A stretch of 44,397 nucleotides of DNA from Kosakonia quasisacchari (GTDB lineage Bacteria; Pseudomonadota; Gammaproteobacteria; Enterobacterales; Enterobacteriaceae). Position 1 is the stretch's first letter, and each line of letters opens with the position of its first letter. Of this stretch, positions 39,830-44,397 are shown piece after piece. Made by a program: the position numbers and the translations under genes. Location of the stretch: assembly GCF_004331415.1 (NCBI RefSeq), contig NZ_SJOP01000029.1, positions 1-44,397 on the forward strand. Direction: 5' to 3'. The notes beneath the pieces were generated by a model that had not been told where the DNA came from, did no database searches, and was given only the letters and a program-made list of their open reading frames with translations.

Positions 39830-40415
39830 GTAACCTCCAGGCGCGCCGACGCTCGGTGCGAGGAATCTGGTCTGGATGTCGCTCGACAGGTTCGCCATCA
39901 GCATGGTCAACCAGCGACCAGCAGGGGTAGACCACTGGCGCACCCCATGCATCACCCAGCGCGAAGTCAGCGGGCTTGCTGCTGTCCCAGCGTGCCAGCA
40001 CCCTCGGCAGATGCTGAGGCGGCACGCTGTAACACACGCCATGAATGAGCTGCGGCAACGTGATGTAGTCGGCTCGCGTCCTGTCAGCGGCAATCAGCCG
40101 CTCAGCAATCTGCGCCTGATACTGTGGAGGGCGGCCAGTGCCGAGGTAAAAACTAATCAAGTCATCAGGCTTGTCATTAAGCCAGGGAATAACCTTATTG
40201 GTAAACCACGGCACCGGCAGTGCATCATCCTCCAGCACCACCACACGGCATGGTTGTGTGGAAGCCCATTCGAGTGCCCGGCGGTGATTCCAGTTCGCAC
40301 CATGATTATCCTCATCAATAACAAGGTGCGCGCCGATATGGGAGGCCAGAGCATCGGCATGCTGACGCCGGGAGTGATGGCCAATAACAACAAATCTCAC
40401 TTGTGCTGCCACCAT
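39822..40415 (-). CDS. Glycosyltransferase-like protein
   Basis: 197 residues (MVAAQVRFVVIGHHSRRQHA...). A GT-A-like domain is suggested by the N-terminal Rossmann-type strand, HGANWNHRRALEWA and the acidic VVVLEDDALPVPWF that resembles the DxD metal site of glycosyltransferase families such as GT25. GAGGTGG precedes the ATG, inside the end of the larger glycosyltransferase gene (19-base overlap). No membrane segment. The acceptor (DNA, capsid or host glycan) is unknown. Confidence 0.7.
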   Translation of the reverse strand: MVAAQVRFVVIGHHSRRQHADALASHIGAHLVIDEDNHGANWNHRRALEWASTQPCRVVVLEDDALPVPWFTNKVIPWLNDKPDDLISFYLGTGRPPQYQAQIAERLIAADRTRADYITLPQLIHGVCYSVPPQHLPRVLARWDSSKPADFALGDAWGAPVVYPCWSLVDHADGEPVERHPDQIPRTERRRAWRLHG

Positions 40416-41857
40416 GCCACCTCTTTACCAATACCGTTTGTTTTGAAAACCGTATGCACTGCCGGGCCTGTCACGATGCGATCGCCAAAGCGTTTCGCCA
40501 CAATGCCAAAGGCCAGCATATCGCCGACGGCTGCCGGTGCTTTCTCAGTCTTCCAGAAGCGGTGGCACTCCAGCAGGTAATACAGCCGCACAATGCCATG
40601 AGCAAACGACATCACGTCTTCACGCAGGCCGCCAAGCAGCCCGGCGTTAAGCATCACGTCGTTGCGGTGCTGGTCGATAAAGTCCTGATAGATGCGCTCG
40701 GGGTGATGCTGACGCGCCCAGGCATCGGCATAGGTCTTAGGTTCGGAGCCTACATAAACCATACCCGGCACCATATCTGCCCACGGTTCGCGGAGCATTT
40801 CGACATCGGTACCGTCGGTACACCACACGGAGTGATACTCCGGATGATCGCGAAGGTGCTGCCAGATATGCAGCCACCGCCGGAAATAAACGTTCATCGC
40901 TACTTCCGGCACATCGACCAGACTGGCACCGGCTGGTGCGCTGGTGAGTTGGTCTGCCAGAACCACCGCTTTGGCACCTTTAACTGATGCAGACCAGCGC
41001 GCGAGTATGCCTGGCTCAGCCGTCATACGCTCATTGCGCTGCGGGTCGGGCTGGCTGGTTAACAGCGTGGTGATCACCACATTATGCCGCTGGCGATACT
41101 CTGCATAGCCGGTATACCCTGTGTCGCGCCGCTCGTTGTGAATCCGTACATTGCGCTTCACCTGTTCTTCCCGATCCGGACGCGGTACCGAACGCTCTAC
41201 CTGCTCATGCTCGTCAAGAGAGTGAATGAGCTTTTCAGAGCCAACCACATCAGCGAACGCCCACGACGTAAGACCGGCATTGTGGATGCGCAACGCCAGA
41301 TCACTATGCTCATACATGCCGCGGCCGTAAATCGGGTCAAAGCCGCCGACGTGCTCAATCACGCTGCGGTGGTAATAGAGCATCACGCCGCGCTGCCCGG
41401 TGTAAGCCACATGCTTATCGTCGTGGTACAGCACAGCAATATCATTCAGCTTGCGCGCTCCCGCCAGATCAAGGAACTGATAAGCCAAGTGAAGCTCTGG
41501 TGAGTCGATATAAGGCAACCACCAGCCATCAGCAACCGGCCATGCGTCATCGTCCCACAGAAACAAATGTTCGCACCCGGCATCCATCAGAGCGGTGAGG
41601 CTGGCATTTTTCGAAGCCACAATTCCCCGCGATTTTTCGTGCCGGATCAGCTTAACGCCGTCGGGAACCGCTGCTGGTGGCTGTGAACCATCGTCAACGA
41701 CAACCACCAGCGCGCCAGCAGGCAAATACCGCATGTGATGCTCAAGCGACTGACTGAGAACCTTCGCACGGTTATGGGTGCTTATAGCGATACCGATCCG
41801 GCTGTTTCCGCCAGCCACTACTGGCACATACGGGACACCATCAATAGTGACCTGCAT
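40397..41857 (-). CDS. Two-domain glycosyltransferase (GT2 N-terminal domain)
   Basis: 486 residues. The N-terminal half is GT2/GT-A: IGIAISTHNRAKVLSQSLEH, VVVVDDGSQ, FLWDDDAWPVADGWW and GGFDPIYGRGMYEHSDLALR, a pattern for nucleotide-sugar transferases. The C-terminal half (about 255-486; VVITTLLTSQPDPQRNERMT, WCTDGTDVEMLREPWADMVP, DVMLNAGLLGGLREDVMSFA) looks like a second transferase-like domain with its own DGTD motif. It is first of the pair next to the HNH gene. Substrate and acceptor unknown. Confidence 0.8.
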   Translation of the reverse strand: MQVTIDGVPYVPVVAGGNSRIGIAISTHNRAKVLSQSLEHHMRYLPAGALVVVVDDGSQPPAAVPDGVKLIRHEKSRGIVASKNASLTALMDAGCEHLFLWDDDAWPVADGWWLPYIDSPELHLAYQFLDLAGARKLNDIAVLYHDDKHVAYTGQRGVMLYYHRSVIEHVGGFDPIYGRGMYEHSDLALRIHNAGLTSWAFADVVGSEKLIHSLDEHEQVERSVPRPDREEQVKRNVRIHNERRDTGYTGYAEYRQRHNVVITTLLTSQPDPQRNERMTAEPGILARWSASVKGAKAVVLADQLTSAPAGASLVDVPEVAMNVYFRRWLHIWQHLRDHPEYHSVWCTDGTDVEMLREPWADMVPGMVYVGSEPKTYADAWARQHHPERIYQDFIDQHRNDVMLNAGLLGGLREDVMSFAHGIVRLYYLLECHRFWKTEKAPAAVGDMLAFGIVAKRFGDRIVTGPAVHTVFKTNGIGKEVAWWQHK

Positions 41858-42175
41858 ATAACTTTCCTTTTAGATGTGAGCCTGTCGCATGGGACAGCCG
41901 CCCGAGAAAACAGCTTTCCCCAGGCTCACGACTGAAAGACTCTCAATTGTTTAGCGCATGCGAAGCGCAATAAAAAAGCCACCAGCGGATGCCAGTGGCT
42001 TGGATTGGGTGTGGTGGCCGGTGCTGATCTCCGGCTTTCAGTCCTTTCGGATTGCCGCAAGTTATGTCTGCGTTTAATAGCCTCTTGGGAACCCCGCAGC
42101 GGGCGCGCATCAGCCTGCGCATTCACCACGATTTGACATTATCACAGGCACTCAGTGAATGCCTGCTGTAATGCC
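41858..42175. other. Structured spacer before the glycosyltransferase genes
   Basis: 318 bases without a firm gene. A minus-strand open frame (41926-42129) runs through the terminator hairpin described next and has no clear ribosome-binding site, so I do not call it. Several GC-rich inverted repeats occur (for example GCCGGAGATCAGCACCGGC). Confidence 0.5.
41971..42000 (-). terminator. Intrinsic terminator before the glycosyltransferase genes
   Basis: AGCCAC pairs with GTGGCT on the minus strand (further inner pairs GGC/GCT-type) and is followed by TTTTTT. It would end the short transcript carrying the Acb2-like gene unless antitermination acts. Confidence 0.75.
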
Positions 42176-42457
42176 TCAGCAGTCGGCGTCAGGCCGGGCC
42201 ACTGCGCGACAAGCCCACATACAGGCTTCCTGCATTTTGGTACGGGCGATTGACAAACAGCGCCCTGCCTCATGTGCTTCAGCAGAATGATTTCCCGTCA
42301 TCGACAGTTCATCCGCCACCCACGCCTTTTGTTTCTCAAGCAGGGCGTTAAATTCTCGGGCGACCTGCTTTAGTTCATTCATGTCACCGATTTCTTTCGG
42401 CCCTAACGTGCGGTAGCCCTTTACGGTGCTGCCGTCCTGCGGTTTTGCTTCGTTCAT
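42176..42457 (-). CDS. Acb2/Tad-like cyclic-nucleotide sponge candidate
   Basis: 93 residues from MNEAKPQDGSTVKGYRTLGP, with GAGGAAACT before the ATG; a longer start at 42481 lacks that site. All-helical by composition. The pattern GYRxL-x4-EI-xx-MN-xx-K followed by a long helix and a C-terminal ARTKMQEACMWACRAVARP is that of small phage proteins of the Acb2 (anti-CBASS) hairpin family. Tyr15 and Lys30 have the 15-residue spacing of the ligand-binding Tyr11 and Lys26 of Acb2. Such proteins bind cyclic di- and trinucleotides (and related signals) and so block CBASS and Thoeris-type immunity. Family assignment by pattern; binding untested. Confidence 0.72.
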   Translation of the reverse strand: MNEAKPQDGSTVKGYRTLGPKEIGDMNELKQVAREFNALLEKQKAWVADELSMTGNHSAEAHEAGRCLSIARTKMQEACMWACRAVARPDADC

Positions 42458-42468
42458 AGTTTCCTCGG

Positions 42469-42534
42469 TTATTTCAGGCACTGCTGCCTGATGTAGTCCT
42501 GCAAGTAGTTCACTTGCCCGGTGATGGTGTTGAC
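42469..42534 (-). pseudogene. Remnant of an Rz-like gene 3' end
   Basis: About 21 codons ending LQDYIRQQCLK-stop, in a frame closed by a stop just upstream (NTITGQVNYLQDYIRQQ...). The ending looks like the C terminus of a phage Rz/lysis protein, yet the complete Rz gene lies 630 bases further upstream and is different. Probably a scar of module exchange. Confidence 0.4.
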
Positions 42535-42579
42535 CCTTCCGTTTTATGGAAGGACTATTTTAAGGTGGTTGCGTTTGTA

Positions 42580-42609
42580 ATTATTGCGACTCTATAAAAA
42601 ACACCTCAA
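42580..42609 (-). promoter_or_regulatory. Candidate promoter for the Acb2-like gene
   Basis: TTGAGG (42609-42604) and AATAAT (42585-42580) are 18 bases apart on the minus strand, about 120 bases before the Acb2-like start. With the terminator at 41971 it would make a self-contained transcript, useful for expression in the lysogen. Moderate match only. Confidence 0.35.
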
Positions 42610-42842
42610 ACACTTGCGCTGATTGCGAGGTAATTTCTGGGAATCACGCGTAAGTAATAAAGTAACCACTTAAAATACAGTACAATTTACCGAAATAGTG
42701 ATTTAGGTCACATTCAGCATTAATACCCGGATCATTAATTTCATGAATCGGGACACGATAATTTGTGATTAGTGAATTTAGCGTTTGCAGGTTATAAAGT
42801 GCGCCAAGGATGCAATTTATAACAATAAACAACTTATTTACT

Positions 42843-42877
42843 GGCAGTATCGATGTCGAATCTGCCTGTTTTTTTTT
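42843..42877 (+). terminator. Plus-strand terminator in the lysis gap
   Basis: GGCAG (42843-42847) pairs with CTGCC (42862-42866), followed after TG by nine T. Confidence 0.65.
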
Positions 42878-42888
42878 AGTTTTATAAT

Positions 42889-43164
42889 CAAACGAACTAC
42901 TTCTTAACTGATATCAAGCACGCTTAACCACCTCCCTGAAAACTTCACTCACTTGTCGTAAAATAACTTTTTTTTGAAATTCGTCCGCTTACGCTTGCTG
43001 AATCTCGTTTATGAACCACACTTGAATCGGCTCTTAAAGGATGCTCGCCCAGACCCAGGGAACGACTCACGGATGAGTCATCACCTTCAGCGGGATCTGA
43101 GGGAAACTGAAAATAAGAACCGATGCTGTACCTCAAGATTGCCTTCGCTTAGAGGGCTTTTTTT
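42889..43164 (+). ncRNA. Candidate plus-strand small RNA
   Basis: The stretch begins after a perfect TATAAT (42883-42888; no good -35) and ends in an intrinsic terminator at 43141-43164 (GCCTTC/GAGGGC then seven T). It contains the hairpin GACTCA-cgga-TGAGTC and lies antisense to nothing but the last bases of Rz. Evidence is positional and structural only. Confidence 0.25.
43141..43164 (+). terminator. Plus-strand terminator at the end of Rz
   Basis: GCCTTC and GAGGGC pair (with one G-U), five-base loop, then TTTTTTT. Its T-run overlaps the Rz stop codon on the other strand. Confidence 0.6.
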
Positions 43165-43693
43165 ATTTCTGCCGCTGACGCTCAATATCACGGATACCTG
43201 CAAGGTTATTATTACCCTGCTCGATGGTGGCGAGTAGAGGCTTAATCCACAGCACCGCTTGGCAATATGTCAGCCCGCTGGTGGTAGAGGTACTATCATC
43301 GGCTGTGTCAGGCTGGCCGGTATCGGCGTGCATTGCGCTGGCACGTAGACGGTTCGTGTATTCGAGCAACCCGCGAGCAACGTCAGCAGGAACAGGCAGA
43401 TCACAGGTTTTCTCACGGCGAAGAATCTCCCGGTATTCAATAACGGTTTTTTCGGCATCGCTGGCGACCACGGCGTTAGCACTGGCAGCCAGTTGCGCTA
43501 CCTGGTTAAACCGGTTCACGTTGAATGCCTGAGTTGCAATCACCTGCCCCTGTAATGCGTTGTCGCTCTTAAGGACGCGGTTATCGCTTTCGGCTGTAGA
43601 CAGGTCAGCTTTTGCAAATGCCAGCAGAACTACCAGAACGGCAATTACTACTACCGCTGAAAGTGAAGCTATAGCGGTCAGCCGGTTCATCAT
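43163..43693 (-). CDS. Rz-type inner membrane spanin
   Basis: 176 residues. A single N-terminal membrane anchor (about 8-28, IASLSAVVVIAVLVVLLAFA) is followed by a coiled-coil periplasmic domain (about 30-110). With Rz1 it fuses inner and outer membranes in the last step of lysis. The start overlaps the endolysin stop by four bases (ATGA). Rz1 is nested within it in another frame. Confidence 0.9.
   Translation of the reverse strand: MMNRLTAIASLSAVVVIAVLVVLLAFAKADLSTAESDNRVLKSDNALQGQVIATQAFNVNRFNQVAQLAASANAVVASDAEKTVIEYREILRREKTCDLPVPADVARGLLEYTNRLRASAMHADTGQPDTADDSTSTTSGLTYCQAVLWIKPLLATIEQGNNNLAGIRDIERQRQK
43270..43416 (-). CDS. Rz1-type outer membrane spanin lipoprotein
   Basis: 48 residues from a GTG start (MRKPVICLFLLTLLAGCSNT), nested in Rz in a different frame. 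The signal peptide ends in lipobox LLAGC (Cys17) and the mature part is short and proline-rich (CTPIPASLTQPMIVPLPPAG), the hallmark of Rz1. GGGAG lies upstream. The longer frame with an ATG at 43458 is possible but spoils the signal peptide. Confidence 0.87.
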   Translation of the reverse strand: MRKPVICLFLLTLLAGCSNTRTVYVPAQCTPIPASLTQPMIVPLPPAG

Positions 43694-44136
43694 GCACCAC
43701 CCAGGAACAATTCACGCTCAGCAGCGCGCCGACGTGAAAGGCCAGCCAGCACCTGCCCGCCAGCTTTGTTCCAGCGTAAGAACTCATCGGCGGCGCCGCG
43801 GTAATCACCGGCATTAAGTTTTTTCAGCAGCGTAGAGGTGGAAAGCGCCCGGGCGCCGAGGTTGTAGGCGAAGGAAACCAGCGCATCGAACTGACCCTGC
43901 GTCAGTTTCACTTTCACCAGCTTCGATACATCGCTCTCGTAGCTCACCAGCCCGGTACGCAACAGACGTTCTGCTGTTTCCTCTTTGATGGTCATCCCGG
44001 CGCGTATTGGTTTCCCGTCCACCGGCTGCGCCCAGCCATAGCCGATCGTCCACACGCCCACGCTGTCCTGATACGCCGTCAGTCGCAGACCTTCAAACTG
44101 TTTGATGAGCGCAATGCCCTTATCGCTAATCTGCAT
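43690..44136 (-). CDS. Endolysin, GH24 lysozyme
   Basis: 148 residues, T4/P22-type lysozyme. The catalytic triad pattern Glu15 (IKQFEG), Asp24 (AYQD) and Thr30 (GVWTIGYG) is present. No signal peptide or membrane anchor, so release depends on the holin. The start overlaps the holin stop as TAATG. Confidence 0.95.
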   Translation of the reverse strand: MQISDKGIALIKQFEGLRLTAYQDSVGVWTIGYGWAQPVDGKPIRAGMTIKEETAERLLRTGLVSYESDVSKLVKVKLTQGQFDALVSFAYNLGARALSTSTLLKKLNAGDYRGAADEFLRWNKAGGQVLAGLSRRRAAERELFLGGA

Positions 44137-44397
44137 TATTCTGGCCTCAGTACGTGAAAAATCCGGGCTACGTTACCGCGCGCCGCGAAAACAGCAGCGC
44201 AGATGATGAGATTCATCAGCACGGTCGCCCAGTGGGCATGGAAATAGAAGTTGAACATGAAACGGAATGGCACCGTGGCATAAGCCAGGATGATCAGATA
44301 AGCCAGCCATGACGCCCACCAGTTGTGTCGCCCGCCCGGCTTGCGAAACATCATCAGGCGCAGAACGATAGCGGTACTGGTCACCACATTGGTCAGC
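44136..44397 (-). CDS. Holin (partial, 5' end outside window)
   Basis: At least 86 residues; the frame stays open to the window edge (LTNVVTSTAIVLRLMMFRKP...), so the true start is probably just beyond it. Two to three hydrophobic segments (WWASWLAYLIILAYATVPF, WATVLMNLIICAAVFAARG) fit the phage holin family 3 (HP1-like). It makes the inner membrane lesion that releases the endolysin encoded next. The internal GTG at 44387 is less likely as start. Confidence 0.82.
   Translation of the reverse strand, partial: LTNVVTSTAIVLRLMMFRKPGGRHNWWASWLAYLIILAYATVPFRFMFNFYFHAHWATVLMNLIICAAVFAARGNVARIFHVLRPE

Larger units (their letters stand above)
42482..43162. other. AT-rich gene-poor gap in the lysis region
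   Basis: About 680 bases with no credible protein gene; open frames (for example 42644-42832 minus, 42974-43237 plus) lack ribosome-binding sites or family features. It holds two plus-strand intrinsic terminators (42843-42877 and 43141-43164), a TATAAT at 42883-42888 and a small perfect hairpin GACTCA-cgga-TGAGTC (43064-43079). Together these hint at a plus-strand small RNA. Confidence 0.5.
12127..44397 (-). mobile_element. Lambdoid/HK97-type prophage, late-gene end (partial)
   Basis: A continuous set of phage genes from ssrA to the window edge: lysis, cos region, HK97-type terminase, portal and capsid, lambda-type long non-contractile tail, tail fibre, then accessory genes. The order lysis to head to tail to att fits the lambda map read on the minus strand, so integrase, immunity and replication genes should be to the right of the window. 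The structural genes seen are all intact, so the late region looks functional. Confidence 0.95.

Noticed and set aside
41926..42129. 67-codon minus-strand frame before the glycosyltransferase genes
   Set aside because: It passes through the intrinsic terminator at 41971-42000, has a weak start context and an odd composition; more likely noncoding.
42644..42832. Small minus-strand frame in the lysis gap
   Set aside because: AT-rich composition makes it likely by chance; no ribosome-binding site or family resemblance.
42974..43237. Plus-strand frame overlapping the end of Rz
   Set aside because: Runs through the terminator at 43141 and into the antisense of Rz; better explained as noncoding RNA or spacer.
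12127..44397. CRISPR array, transposase or insertion sequence within the prophage
   Set aside because: I looked for spaced direct repeats and for transposase motifs and saw none; the mobile character comes from the phage itself.

Overview
The window is an enterobacterial chromosome segment carrying most of one end of an integrated lambdoid/HK97-type prophage. The first 12 kb is core genome in the order familiar from E. coli and close relatives: rplS-trmD-rimM-rpsP and ffh (minus strand), ypjD-corB (plus), grpE (minus), nadK, recN, bamE (plus), ratB/ratA (minus), smpB and ssrA (plus). The proteins are very close in sequence and length to their E. coli counterparts, but intergenic regions differ (for example smpB to ssrA), so I would say Enterobacteriaceae of the Enterobacter/Kosakonia/Cronobacter/Citrobacter kind rather than E. 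coli K-12 itself; the genus cannot be fixed from this sequence.

From the 3' end of ssrA (12126) to the window edge (44397) the DNA is prophage. No integrase lies beside ssrA. Read on the minus strand from the right edge the order is: holin, endolysin, Rz/Rz1, a 680-base gene-poor gap, an Acb2-like cyclic-nucleotide sponge candidate, two glycosyltransferase-like genes, an HNH nuclease, the presumed cos region, terminase small and large subunits, a prohead protease fused to the major capsid protein, a small ORF, portal, a repeat-containing head-associated protein, head-tail connectors, tail tube, G/GT tail chaperones with a programmed frameshift, tape measure, lambda M-L-K-I-J homologues, two small MAYG proteins, a tail fibre and its Tfa chaperone. 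ssrA therefore sits at the late-gene end of the prophage, and int and the immunity region should lie beyond the right edge.

Between the tail fibre genes and ssrA is an accessory block: LexA-controlled umuDC, a predicted membrane protein, a YedK/HMCES-type SRAP protein, hicA-hicB with a translationally coupled third gene of unknown function, and a small zinc-ribbon ORF behind a highly structured leader. Two lipoprotein genes are inserted in the tail operon. These are the genes most likely to act on the host: DNA damage tolerance, toxin-antitoxin, surface change or exclusion of other phages, and counter-defence.

The points most worth a second look are: the Acb2/Tad-like protein; the protease-capsid fusion, which has both an A7 slip site and an internal start that could separate its halves; a Shine-Dalgarno sequence that may be bridged to its start codon by a hairpin; the third gene of the hicAB operon; and repeated hairpin/U-run modules placed directly before late-gene start sites.
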